From: Mesorhizobium sp. SCN 65-20
GTDB lineage: Bacteria; Pseudomonadota; Alphaproteobacteria; Rhizobiales; Rhizobiaceae
Length of the DNA: 43,270 nucleotides
Assembly: GCA_001724355.1 (NCBI GenBank)
Contig: MEEF01000019.1
Span: forward strand, 1 to 43,270
Reading direction: 5' to 3'
Shown: positions 28,123 through 35,878 of the stretch, piece by piece
Numbering within the stretch: position 1 is the first letter of the stretch
Layout: every line of letters begins with the position of its first letter
The notes under the pieces: generated by a model
Databases searched by the model: none
Seen by the model: only the letters and a program-made list of their open reading frames with translations
Told to the model about the DNA's origin: nothing
Made by a program: the position numbers and the translations under genes

Positions 28123-29924
28123 CATACCAGCCCCTTCGTCAGCTCCAACGCCTGGCGCTCGAACAGGCGTCGGTAGATACCGTTCTCCAGCCTGACCAGG
28201 GCCTCGTGCCTGCCCTCCTCGACGATCTTGCCGCGGTCGAAGACGAGCAGCCGGTCGAGCGCGCGCACCGTCGACAGACGGTGTGCGATGATCAGCGTGG
28301 TGCGCCCCACCATCAGGCGTTCCATCGCCTTCTGGATCAGGACCTCCGACTCCGAATCGAGGCTCGACGTGGCCTCGTCGAGTATCAGGATCGGCGCATC
28401 GGCCAGGAAGGCCCGCGCAATGGCCACGCGCTGGCGCTCACCGCCCGACAGCTTGACACCCCGTTCGCCCACCAGCGTGCCGTAGCCCTTGGGCAGCCGC
28501 TGGATGAAGTCATGGGCGCTGGCGAGCCTCGCGGCCTCCTCGATCTCGGCCTGGCTGGCGCCCGGCCGCGCATAGGCGATGTTCTCGGCCAACGACCTAT
28601 GGAACAGGATCGGTTCCTGCTGCACGATCGCGATCTGCGAGCGCAGCGAGGCTTGCGTTGCCTGCGAGATGTCCTGCCCGTCGATCAGGATGTGTCCATC
28701 GCTCACGTCGTATAGGCGCTGGATGAGCTTGACGAAGGTCGTCTTGCCCGAGCCGGAATGGCCCACCAGTCCGACGCGCTCGCCCGGCCGGATCGACACG
28801 GAGAAGTCCCGATAGAGCGGCACCGAGTGGCTACCATAGTGGAACGTCACGTGGTCGAACTCTATGCCGCCGTCACGAATGGCGATCGGCTTCGCTCCGC
28901 GCGCGTCGGCAACGCCGAGCGGCTGGCTTTCGATATCAACCAGTTCCTCCATGTCGTTGACAGACCGCTGCAGGTTGCGGATGTGCATGCCGACGTCGCG
29001 CAGGTAGCCCTGCAGCAGGAAGAACGAGGTGAGCACGAAGGCGATGTCGCCCGCGCCCGCCTGCCCGCTCGACCACAGGAGCAGCGCGAAGCCGATGATC
29101 GCGGCGCGCAGCAGTGCCAGCGTCACGTTCTGCGACGTGCCGTTGATGGTTCCGCGCATCCAGGTACGCGCCGTCCTGTGGCGCCACTTGCCGAGGACCT
29201 TGGCAAGCCGCGCCTCCTCGCGCTCTTCGGCGCCGAAAGCCTTGACCACCGAGTTGCAGCTCACAGCGTCCGCAAGCGAGCCGCCGAGCCGCGTGTCCCA
29301 GCGGTTGGCGAGGCTGGCCGCAGGCGCGACAAAGCCCAGCGACATCAGCACAGTCTGGGCGATGAACACCAGCGATCCCGCCGCGATGATGAGCCCCATC
29401 AACGGCCATTGCCATCCAAGCAGCAGGGACGAGCCGACGAGCATCACCACCGACGGCAGGAGCGCCAAAAGGATGGTGTCGTTGAGCAGGTCAAGTGCCC
29501 ACATTCCGCGCGTCACCTTGCGCACCGTTGAGCCGGCAAAGCTGTTTGCGTGCCAGTCAGTGGAGAAGCGCTGCACGCGGTGAAATGCGTCCGCGGCGAT
29601 GTCGGACATCATCTTGAGCGTAAGGTCGATGATGCCAGTGAACGCAAGGTGACGGAACACCAACGACCCCGTCGCGAGCGCAAGCAAGGCGAGGAATGCA
29701 GCCATCGCCGCATTCCAGGCCAAGGCATCGGTACCGGCACCGCTGGCGACAGCGTCGATCAGCCGCCCAGCGTAAAAGGGCGTAAGCACGTCCGCCAGGG
29801 TCGATGCGAGCACACTCGCAGAAATGAATGCAAGCCGCACGGGCTGCCGGCGCCAGTGCTTTGCGGAGAATCCGAGAACGCTGCGGAAAGCGCCGCCGCG
29901 CAGATCAAGACGAAAACGAGTCAT
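28122..29924 (-). CDS. ABC exporter, fused permease and ATPase (MsbA-like)
   Basis: A 600-residue half-transporter. About six membrane helices occupy residues 25-330, then the ATPase has Walker [11 protein letters not shown]-loop IVQQEPILF, signature [10 protein letters not shown], Walker [13 protein letters not shown] and the switch His in IIAHRLS. It should work as a homodimer exporting a lipid or drug. Related to MsbA/MDR-type exporters; the substrate is unknown. It stands alone, with its own terminator. Confidence 0.92.
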   Translation of the reverse strand: MTRFRLDLRGGAFRSVLGFSAKHWRRQPVRLAFISASVLASTLADVLTPFYAGRLIDAVASGAGTDALAWNAAMAAFLALLALATGSLVFRHLAFTGIIDLTLKMMSDIAADAFHRVQRFSTDWHANSFAGSTVRKVTRGMWALDLLNDTILLALLPSVVMLVGSSLLLGWQWPLMGLIIAAGSLVFIAQTVLMSLGFVAPAASLANRWDTRLGGSLADAVSCNSVVKAFGAEEREEARLAKVLGKWRHRTARTWMRGTINGTSQNVTLALLRAAIIGFALLLWSSGQAGAGDIAFVLTSFFLLQGYLRDVGMHIRNLQRSVNDMEELVDIESQPLGVADARGAKPIAIRDGGIEFDHVTFHYGSHSVPLYRDFSVSIRPGERVGLVGHSGSGKTTFVKLIQRLYDVSDGHILIDGQDISQATQASLRSQIAIVQQEPILFHRSLAENIAYARPGASQAEIEEAARLASAHDFIQRLPKGYGTLVGERGVKLSGGERQRVAIARAFLADAPILILDEATSSLDSESEVLIQKAMERLMVGRTTLIIAHRLSTVRALDRLLVFDRGKIVEEGRHEALVRLENGIYRRLFERQALELTKGLV

Positions 29925-30056
29925 GGTCCCATTGAGGCGCCGCAGACGACGCCATCCTCGAAGAAAGAATGTCCAAAGGCGCGACGAATAATTCTTACGA
30001 AATCAGGAAGTCGCGATGTTGCAGCGTCAGGGAAAAGAGACGCCGAGGGCGGTCCG

Positions 30057-30073
30057 CGAGGTCAATGACCTCG
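30057..30073. promoter_or_regulatory. 17-bp palindrome, candidate operator
   Basis: Two perfect 8-base arms (CGAGGTCA and TGACCTCG) flank a single A, 133 bases upstream of the ABC exporter start. This is the form expected for a dimeric regulator. No regulator could be named. Confidence 0.4.
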
Positions 30074-30241
30074 GCGCGAACCCCGGGAGGACATGTCATA
30101 CTCTGGCATTCAGACCTCCCTGCTAACGACCGCGAAGGATCTGCTTATAACTGAGCTCTTTTGCTTAGCCAAGCCCGCGCTGGTCCGAAACCGGTTGTGC
30201 CAGCATGTCGACGATTTTTGGTGAGCCACGACTTGCGCAAC

Positions 30242-30261
30242 AGATAAGTCTATGCTTATCT
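30242..30261 (+). promoter_or_regulatory. Probable ArsR-family operator
   Basis: A perfect inverted repeat, AGATAAG-N6-CTTATCT, ends 6 bases before the chosen ATG of the ArsR-like gene. Position and form fit autoregulation by that gene's product. Its TATGCT centre could also serve as a -10 element, which would make the mRNA leaderless. Confidence 0.7.
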
Positions 30262-30267
30262 CAAACC

Positions 30268-30582
30268 ATGGATGAAACTGACCTCTTTCGCGCCCTCGCC
30301 GACCCGACCCGCCGCGCCGTGCTCGAGCGCCTGCTCGCCGGCCGAAAGAACGCTTCCGAACTGCGCGAAGGGCTGGACATCTCGCAGCCGGCCGTCTCGC
30401 AGCACATAGCCGTGTTGCGTAGCGCCGGCCTGATCAACGAGGAGCGCGCCGGGCGGCACGTGAACTACAGCGTCAACCCAGACGGCCTCAATCCGCTGTT
30501 CGACTGGCTCGCCCGCTATCGCGCTTTCTGGCCGGTGCGCGTCGAACGGCTGAAGACCCTGCTCAAGGAGATGGACCAATGA
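30268..30582 (+). CDS. ArsR/SmtB-family transcriptional regulator
   Basis: A 104-residue winged-helix protein (FRALADPTRRAVLERL, then DISQPAVSQHIAVLRSAGLI as recognition helix, then the wing RAGRHVNYSV). No metal-binding Cys pair is present, so it belongs to the non-metal branch that pairs with SRPBCC proteins. The ATG at 30268 is taken because homology starts there. No ribosome binding site is visible, since the operator occupies that place, so leaderless translation is possible. Its stop overlaps the next gene by ATGA. Confidence 0.9.
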   Translation: MDETDLFRALADPTRRAVLERLLAGRKNASELREGLDISQPAVSQHIAVLRSAGLINEERAGRHVNYSVNPDGLNPLFDWLARYRAFWPVRVERLKTLLKEMDQ

Positions 30583-30956
30583 CCGATCTTGCAGAAGCCG
30601 AGGACAGGGGCGACGCCGTCGTCGTCGAATGCGAGCTCGAAGCCGCGCCTGAAAAGGTCTGGCGCGCTCTCACGGTGCCCGAACTGGTTTCGGCCTGGCT
30701 CGACGTGCCGGCGCATGCCGATCGCAGCGCCGAGCCTGGTCCTGCCTACAGAATCGTGGAAGCGCTGCCCTACTCCCGCGTTCGCTACGCCTGGACCGAT
30801 CGGAACGGCAGCGAGGCCGAATCGCTGGTGACCTTCGATCTGGCGGCGCAGCCCGGCGGCGGGACGTGGTTCCGCCTCACTCACAGCTTCGAGAGCAGCG
30901 CAAGGACTGCCGCGGCCAATTCGAACAGCCCGCCGGTCATGGCGCGCGCCGCCTAG
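30579..30956 (+). CDS. SRPBCC (AHA1-like) family protein
   Basis: A 125-residue protein of the START/AHA1 fold: [23 protein letters not shown] at the N-terminus and GTWFRLTHS near the C-terminus. Such proteins bind hydrophobic ligands and often form two-gene units with an ArsR regulator, as here with a 4-base overlap. The ligand is unknown. The C-terminal tail looks shorter than in many relatives. Confidence 0.85.
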   Translation: MTDLAEAEDRGDAVVVECELEAAPEKVWRALTVPELVSAWLDVPAHADRSAEPGPAYRIVEALPYSRVRYAWTDRNGSEAESLVTFDLAAQPGGGTWFRLTHSFESSARTAAANSNSPPVMARAA

Positions 30957-30994
30957 CCCCAAATCCCACTTCATCATCGGAAAGGAACTCGCGC

Positions 30995-31615
30995 ATGCGC
31001 GACACGATGCAACTCGTCCCCGTGGTCGTGGAGCAATCGCCCCGCGGCGAACGCTCCTTCGACATATTCTCGCGGCTGCTGCGGGAGCGGATCGTCTTCC
31101 TCAACGGAGAAGTCAACGACCAGTCCGCCTCGCTCATCTGCGCGCAGTTGCTGTTTCTCGAATCCGAGAATCCGAACCGCGAGATTTCCTTCTACATCAA
31201 CTCTCCGGGCGGAGTGGTGACGAGTGGCTTTGCCATCTACGACACGATGCGCTTCATTCGCAGCCCCGTGTCGACCTTATGCATGGGCACCGCAGGCTCG
31301 ATGGGGTCATTCCTGCTTGCCGCCGGCGAACCGGGCCGACGCATCGCCCTGCCGAACTCGAGCGTCATCCTGCACCAGCCTTCGGGCGGCTTCCGCGGCC
31401 AGGCCTCCGACATCGAGCGCCACGCCGAGGACATCCTCAAGCTCAAGCGACGGATGACGAGGCTCTATGCAGAGCATTGCGGACGGACCGAGGAGGAGGT
31501 GGCGCGGGTTCTCGACCGCGACTTCTTCTTCACCGCAGAGGAAGCGAAGGAGTGGGGCATCGTCGATCACGTCTACGACCGCCGCGAGATCGTCGAGGCA
31601 CCAATCGCTAAATAG
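30995..31615 (+). CDS. clpP: ClpP-family serine protease, paralogue
   Basis: A 206-residue ClpP with the catalytic Ser in [11 protein letters not shown], the His in ILHQPSGG and the expected Asp in [10 protein letters not shown]. The Ser and His motifs deviate from the usual GQAASMGA and MIHQPLGG, which marks it as one of the extra ClpP copies common in rhizobia rather than the main one beside clpX. It would form the proteolytic barrel with a Clp ATPase. GGAAAGGAA precedes the ATG. No ATPase gene is adjacent. Confidence 0.92.
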   Translation: MRDTMQLVPVVVEQSPRGERSFDIFSRLLRERIVFLNGEVNDQSASLICAQLLFLESENPNREISFYINSPGGVVTSGFAIYDTMRFIRSPVSTLCMGTAGSMGSFLLAAGEPGRRIALPNSSVILHQPSGGFRGQASDIERHAEDILKLKRRMTRLYAEHCGRTEEEVARVLDRDFFFTAEEAKEWGIVDHVYDRREIVEAPIAK

Positions 31616-31703
31616 CCATGGGCCCAAAGCACAATCGGCACAATGGCTTCAGGCGAGATGTTCAGGCCCCGAAACGCAAATGGCCGCTGCTCGTTCGCGC
31701 TGG

Positions 31704-32579
31704 TCAGGAACGACTAAACAAGCTCCAACGCCTGGCCCCGCAACACTTCTTGTATTTCTTGCCCGATCCGCAGGGACAAGGATCGTTGCCGCTGATCTGT
31801 AGCCTTGCAATCAGTGGAAGCAACATCGCCGAGGGCAGCAGGCTTGTCGCCAATATGGTCAGCCTCGCTCCAATGCTCGGCACCACAAGGCGGCGGCCCT
31901 GCTTGAAGCCGCGCCACGCACGCTCTGCGACTTTGGCGCTGCTGGTCTTGGGCAAGAGGTTGAAGAGCGGGACACGGTTGGCGCCCGCGATCTCGAGGAA
32001 CTCGGTCTTCACCGGGCCCGGCGCCGCGCAGGTAACCGTCACGCCGGTGTAACGGACCTCCTGGTGCAATGCCTCGGAAAACGAGCGCACGAATCCTTTG
32101 CTGGCGTAATAAAGCGCCATGTAGGGTCCGGGCGTGAACCCCGCCACCGAGCTGAGATTGATCACGCCGCCCCGTTTGCGCGCCACCATGGCCGGCAGGA
32201 AGTGCAAGGTCATTCGCGTAAGTGCCCGCACGTTCAGGTCGACCAGGCCCATCTGCTTGTCGGGGGAAAGATCCCACGCTGCCCCTCTCAGACCGTAGCC
32301 GGCGCTGTTGACCAGGACTTCGCAGGTCAAGCCCTGCCCCGCGAGATACTGCTCGATCTGGAACGGCGCATCATCGGCGACGACGTCGAGCGCAAGGGTG
32401 AAAACCTCCCCACCTGCGCTGCGCATCTGCTCGGCCGCGGCCGCAAGATCCTCCGAGGATCGCGCAACGAGCACGACCGTGTGCCCCTCGCTCGCCGCGA
32501 TGCCGGCAATTGCGCGCCCTATGCCGCGCGACGCCCCGGTCACCACAACCGCCGGCCGCGAGGTATTCCCTGAATTCAT
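31704..32579 (-). CDS. SDR oxidoreductase with C-terminal SEC-C zinc motif
   Basis: A 291-residue protein. Residues 1-230 are a classical SDR with TGASRGIG (14-21), NSAG, Ser143/144 and the catalytic Tyr157-x3-Lys161. A hydrophobic stretch (about 238-262) could touch the membrane. The last 25 residues carry a SEC-C motif, C268-P-C270-x8-C279-C280, the zinc-binding type at the end of SecA. The fusion is unusual. It overlaps the upstream acyltransferase gene by ATGA, and is the last gene of the three-gene operon. Confidence 0.88.
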   Translation of the reverse strand: MNSGNTSRPAVVVTGASRGIGRAIAGIAASEGHTVVLVARSSEDLAAAAEQMRSAGGEVFTLALDVVADDAPFQIEQYLAGQGLTCEVLVNSAGYGLRGAAWDLSPDKQMGLVDLNVRALTRMTLHFLPAMVARKRGGVINLSSVAGFTPGPYMALYYASKGFVRSFSEALHQEVRYTGVTVTCAAPGPVKTEFLEIAGANRVPLFNLLPKTSSAKVAERAWRGFKQGRRLVVPSIGARLTILATSLLPSAMLLPLIARLQISGNDPCPCGSGKKYKKCCGARRWSLFSRS

Positions 32580-33358
32580 GTTGCCGTTCCTGGAGCCGTC
32601 GCCCCGGAAGGAGCTCGTCGTGCAAGGCCCGCCACTTCATCGGCGACCGCACCGTTGAGGATGTTTTCGAATTTCTGCAGCGCCCGCGCCACGTTAGCCC
32701 CGTCCATCACCCTGTGATCGTAGTGGATGCGGACGGTCACCGAACCGTCATCGCCTATGGGGCCGTAGTTGAGGAGCGACGTGAGCGGCGTCAGCGGATT
32801 GAGCGATTCGGCCCCAAGCCCGGAATAGACGGAAAGCTGGAAGGTACCGAAATAGTTGCCGCGCTGCCGGCCAATGTTCAGTCCCAGCCACATCGACAGC
32901 CGCCTCAGCAGAGACGGAACGCGTGCCATTTTCAGAGCGCGCCTGAATTCCTTGACGTGGTCAACCGGCACAGTCCGGGCAGCCAGAATGTTCGCCTCGA
33001 TTTCGGGGATACCGATCCGCTCCGGCGCCTTGATGGTGCTGAGCAGGACGGCCTGTTCGCCCTCGTACTCGCGCTCATGCGCTATCGACGCCACCGTCAT
33101 CGGATACTCATAGAGATGCGGCCAGGGCAGCTTGACATATGCACGCCTCAGGTCCGGCGTCTCCTGTCCGAGCAACGCATATCCCTTCAGGAAGATCGCG
33201 GTCCACGAAGACCGGGTCTCTTGCGCCTTCCTCGCCCTGAGCAGCGGAGCGATGTTCATCTGCCGCTGCACGGTCACTCGGGGGACACGCATGGAGAAAT
33301 GCATGAGGTCGCCGACCAGGCGTCGGGGCGCCGATAGCTTGAGGGCGCGGCCTCGCAT
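32576..33358 (-). CDS. Stand-alone E2-type (2-oxoacid dehydrogenase) acyltransferase-like protein
   Basis: A 260-residue protein resembling only the catalytic domain of E2 acyltransferases and chloramphenicol acetyltransferase. The motif DHRVMDG gives His215-x3-Asp219-Gly220. No lipoyl domain and no subunit-binding domain are present, and no E1 or E3 gene is nearby, so it is not part of an ordinary dehydrogenase complex. It probably uses an acyl-CoA donor. It lies 11 bases after the methyltransferase gene and overlaps the SDR gene. Its substrate is unknown. Confidence 0.75.
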   Translation of the reverse strand: MRGRALKLSAPRRLVGDLMHFSMRVPRVTVQRQMNIAPLLRARKAQETRSSWTAIFLKGYALLGQETPDLRRAYVKLPWPHLYEYPMTVASIAHEREYEGEQAVLLSTIKAPERIGIPEIEANILAARTVPVDHVKEFRRALKMARVPSLLRRLSMWLGLNIGRQRGNYFGTFQLSVYSGLGAESLNPLTPLTSLLNYGPIGDDGSVTVRIHYDHRVMDGANVARALQKFENILNGAVADEVAGLARRAPSGATAPGTAT

Positions 33359-33369
33359 GACGCCTCCTC

Positions 33370-33966
33370 CTAGTAGACGTAGGGTATGATGCGCTTGGTC
33401 CTCTCCATGTAGGCCTGATACTGCGGACCGAAAACTTCAAGCATCATATGCTCTTCCTTGTCCACACGCAGGAAAAAGAGGACGGCAAATCCGACCAGGC
33501 CGACCAGCCCAACCACCCAGTTCGACAGAAGCAGGGCCTGGCCAACCGCCATCAGGAAGAAGGACGTGTACATCGGGTGGCGGACCAGCGCGTAGGGCCC
33601 ACCGCTGACCAGGTTGTGCTCCTCCCGAATCTCAAGCGAGATCGACCAGTTGCGGCCGAGTTCCTTGTGCGAGCGACGGAAGACCCAGAGCGCCAGGCCG
33701 AACACCAAGGCGCCAAGCACAATCGCCCAGGCCTTTGCGGGATAGTCGGCGAATTTCGGGAAACCAGTCAGCAGGTAGATCACCGGGAACACGGACATGC
33801 CGAACAGGGCGGACGCAAGGCCGATCTTGTCGGTCAACGATCGCTGGTCGTTGACCACCCTCACGCGTCGCGCCCGGCGTTCGAAAGGGTAGCGGATGAC
33901 GTACCAGGCGACTATGCCCAGCACCCAGACGGCCTGGCCGATTGCTTGCACGGATATGCTCTTCAA
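33370..33966 (-). CDS. Isoprenylcysteine carboxyl methyltransferase-like membrane protein
   Basis: A 198-residue protein with about five membrane helices and the C-terminal ICMT/PEMT signature: GPYALVRHPMYT, then RVDKEEHMMLEVFG and YQAYMERT. Members of this family methylate membrane substrates (isoprenylcysteine, phospholipids) with S-adenosylmethionine. Bacteria lack protein prenylation, so a lipid substrate is more likely here. It is the first gene of the operon with the acyltransferase and the SDR. Confidence 0.82.
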   Translation of the reverse strand: MKSISVQAIGQAVWVLGIVAWYVIRYPFERRARRVRVVNDQRSLTDKIGLASALFGMSVFPVIYLLTGFPKFADYPAKAWAIVLGALVFGLALWVFRRSHKELGRNWSISLEIREEHNLVSGGPYALVRHPMYTSFFLMAVGQALLLSNWVVGLVGLVGFAVLFFLRVDKEEHMMLEVFGPQYQAYMERTKRIIPYVY

Positions 33967-34033
33967 GTCAGCAGCCGCGATTGCGCGGCTGCCCGGTTGC
34001 AGGAAACTGAAGGAAGCGGACGAGCGCTGCCGA

Positions 34034-34660
34034 TCAGCCCGTATTCATTTCCCGCAGCTTGGTTACGAATTCCTGTGGCCGAATTTGGACAGGAGGCGTC
34101 TTGTAGCCCATGGTGCGGGCGATTGCAGCCACGAATGCGTTGCAATTGTATATGGCGGCCTGCCAGGTCGGTGAGGTCTTCTGAAGTTCGCGAATCTCGG
34201 CCACGACGTCCCTGTATTGCGCCTCGGTCAACATGACCCGCCAGCTCGCCGACCGGTATTGCTCCTCGAGGTCGCCATCGCTCCAGCCGGTTTCGGCAGG
34301 CACGGGCACGAAATGTCCCAGAACGTAGGGAACTTCACTCATCGACTTGGGATGGAGACCGGCGACTTCCGGACTGATCATCCCGCCGGCCTTGTTCTGC
34401 TTGCCGAACACCACATAGGTATGGCCGTAGCTCAAGGCATAACGAGAGCGGAATTCGATGAAATAGCGATTGTCCTGAGGCGACGGCGACGCCTTGGCGT
34501 CGACTTGGGCCGCAGATGCTGGCTGCAATGTTGCTGCAGCGCCACGCCCCGCGGAATTCGATACGTAACGGGGCTGAGGGGCTTTGTCTTCGGTTTGGCA
34601 GGCCGCGACGGTCATCAGAAGCGCGGCGACGAAGAGGTGACGGCTGTAGGTAGGAATCAT
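34034..34660 (-). CDS. Putative lipoprotein with NCNAF motif
   Basis: A 208-residue protein with a signal peptide and lipobox TVAAC, a low-complexity linker (about 25-65), then a globular part with RYALSYGHTYVVFG and YNCNAFVAAIARTMG. The His of YGHTYV and Cys of NCNAF could form a thiol active site like that of NlpC/P60-type or DUF4105 proteins, but that is inference. I do not recognise a named family. GGAACGCGGA precedes the ATG at 34660; the frame is open farther up without a start signal. Confidence 0.72.
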   Translation of the reverse strand: MIPTYSRHLFVAALLMTVAACQTEDKAPQPRYVSNSAGRGAAATLQPASAAQVDAKASPSPQDNRYFIEFRSRYALSYGHTYVVFGKQNKAGGMISPEVAGLHPKSMSEVPYVLGHFVPVPAETGWSDGDLEEQYRSASWRVMLTEAQYRDVVAEIRELQKTSPTWQAAIYNCNAFVAAIARTMGYKTPPVQIRPQEFVTKLREMNTG

Positions 34661-34777
34661 TTCCGCGTTCCAATCCCGAACCCGGTTTGTGTCCGACCAG
34701 CTATGCGAGCAATCGCCTTCTGCTGATTCGGACCAGAATAGATGCGGCTGAGCGATCAATTTCAGCCAAGTTCAGCC

Positions 34778-34812
34778 GGAAGCGCAAAGACCAACTTGGT
34801 CCCTGCGCTTCC
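34778..34812. terminator. Long stem-loop after the small lipoprotein gene
   Basis: Bases 34778-34794 pair with 34796-34812 over about 16 positions, two of which are G-U on the minus strand. It lies 15 bases past the stop of the small lipoprotein gene. No U-tract follows on either strand. It may be a terminator or an mRNA stabiliser. Confidence 0.6.
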
Positions 34813-34826
34813 GACCAAGTCACGAC

Positions 34827-34964
34827 TTACTTGTATACAGGTGCAGGTGCGGTCTCTACCGGTGCAGGTGGCGGAGCCTTACCCTTCCCTTTGCCGATTG
34901 TACCGCAGCCACTTAGGCTGACTACGGCCAATGCAGCAACTACTGCTATTAGAACTTTGCTCAT
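34827..34964 (-). CDS. Small lipoprotein
   Basis: A 45-residue protein, MSKVLIAVVAALAVVSLSGCGT..., with a clear signal peptide and lipobox LSGC (Cys20), and a short tail rich in Lys, Pro and Ala. A strong ribosome binding site (GGGGAAAGGA) precedes the ATG at 34964. It resembles entericidin-like or other small envelope lipoproteins in size and tail only; its function is unknown. It ends before the hairpin at 34778-34812. Confidence 0.78.
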   Translation of the reverse strand: MSKVLIAVVAALAVVSLSGCGTIGKGKGKAPPPAPVETAPAPVYK

Positions 34965-35140
34965 AAGCAATCCTTTCCCCGAGATGGAATAGGTATCTAA
35001 GGCAGCGCACCACAAGTGGTTGTGGGCAAAAAGAAGTTAGCGGCGAATTGCCCTTAGGCCTAGTGCAATAAGAACACAGATCGTGACTGGATTGTCACAA
35101 TGGTAAGGTTGGGGGCCACGACCGCGCATATCCTTAACCG

Positions 35141-35743
35141 TTAGATAACGCGCACGACCGTGCCGACAGGCGTGCGGTCATAGAGGTCGATGATGTCGTC
35201 GTTCGTCAGGCGGATGCAGCCGTTCGATACCGCCGTACCGATCGTCCAGGGCTCGTTGGTGCCATGCACCCGGAACATCGTGTCCTGTCCGCCCTGGTAG
35301 AGATACATCGCCCGCGCGCCCAAGGGATTGTTCGGTCCGCCCGGAACGCCGCCGGCATACTGGGCCAGTCGGGGCTTGCGCTCTATCATGCTGGCGGTAG
35401 GCGTCCATGACGGCCAATCTGCCTTGCGGCCGATCTTGGCAGTGCCCTTGAAGCTGAGGCCCTCCTCGCCGACGCCGACGCCGTAGCGCATCGCCGTGCC
35501 GCCGGGCTCGACCGCGTACAGAAAACGCTCCGAGGTATTGACGACGATCGTCCCGGCCTGATCGGGACCGGAAAAGTCCACCTGCTGGCGCCTGAAGCGG
35601 GGATCAAGATCCCTCGCCGGGTCGAACGTCTTCGGGTCGAATCCGGTGGTAAGCGTAGGCCTTCCGGTCGGGATACAGCCTCCGACCGCCATTCCGAGGC
35701 CCGCCAGCATCAGCGCCCGGCGGGATATCCTGAGATTGTCCAT
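35141..35743 (-). CDS. L,D-transpeptidase (YkuD domain)
   Basis: A 200-residue exported protein. It starts MDNLRISRRALMLAGLG, a Tat-like twin-arginine signal ending in the lipobox VGGC. The YkuD domain follows, with the catalytic motif HGTNEP...SNGCIRLTNDD, where the Cys attacks the stem peptide. It cross-links peptidoglycan between meso-diaminopimelate residues or attaches proteins to it. Such 3-3 links are abundant in polar-growing rhizobia. The ATG at 35743 is preferred over the GTG at 35770 because it begins the signal peptide. Confidence 0.93.
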   Translation of the reverse strand: MDNLRISRRALMLAGLGMAVGGCIPTGRPTLTTGFDPKTFDPARDLDPRFRRQQVDFSGPDQAGTIVVNTSERFLYAVEPGGTAMRYGVGVGEEGLSFKGTAKIGRKADWPSWTPTASMIERKPRLAQYAGGVPGGPNNPLGARAMYLYQGGQDTMFRVHGTNEPWTIGTAVSNGCIRLTNDDIIDLYDRTPVGTVVRVI

Positions 35744-35831
35744 GTCAACCTGCCAAGAAATGTCCCCCACATATCAGATTCACCTGATCTTCGAGGATTT
35801 GCAAGGGCGAGTGTCGGACGTAGCTTGCGAC

Positions 35832-35850
35832 CGAAGGCGAATCGCCTTCG
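35832..35850 (+). other. Hairpin in the leader of the SDR gene
   Basis: Perfect 8-bp arms CGAAGGCG and CGCCTTCG enclose the loop AAT, 28 bases before the SDR start. It could affect mRNA stability or translation, or be chance. Confidence 0.4.
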
Positions 35851-35878
35851 ACGGTTGGTTTTCGCGAGGTTGAGTGAC

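Larger units (their letters stand above)
29925..30267. promoter_or_regulatory. Divergent region between ABC exporter and arsR-like gene
   Basis: A 343-base gap. It holds a 17-base odd palindrome at 30057-30073 (CGAGGTCA, A, TGACCTCG) and the ArsR-type operator at 30242-30261, listed separately. No convincing gene is seen. Confidence 0.5.

Noticed and set aside
31616-31703. A possible C-terminal extension or small gene between clpP and the SDR-SEC-C gene
   Set aside because: The frame at 31618 runs into the antisense of the SDR gene, has no ribosome binding site and no recognisable product.
35083-35098. GTGAC-N6-GTCAC as a CRP/FNR-type site upstream of the small lipoprotein gene
   Set aside because: The arms are only five bases, and the TGTGA and TCAC halves have the wrong spacing for CRP or FNR. 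Likely chance.
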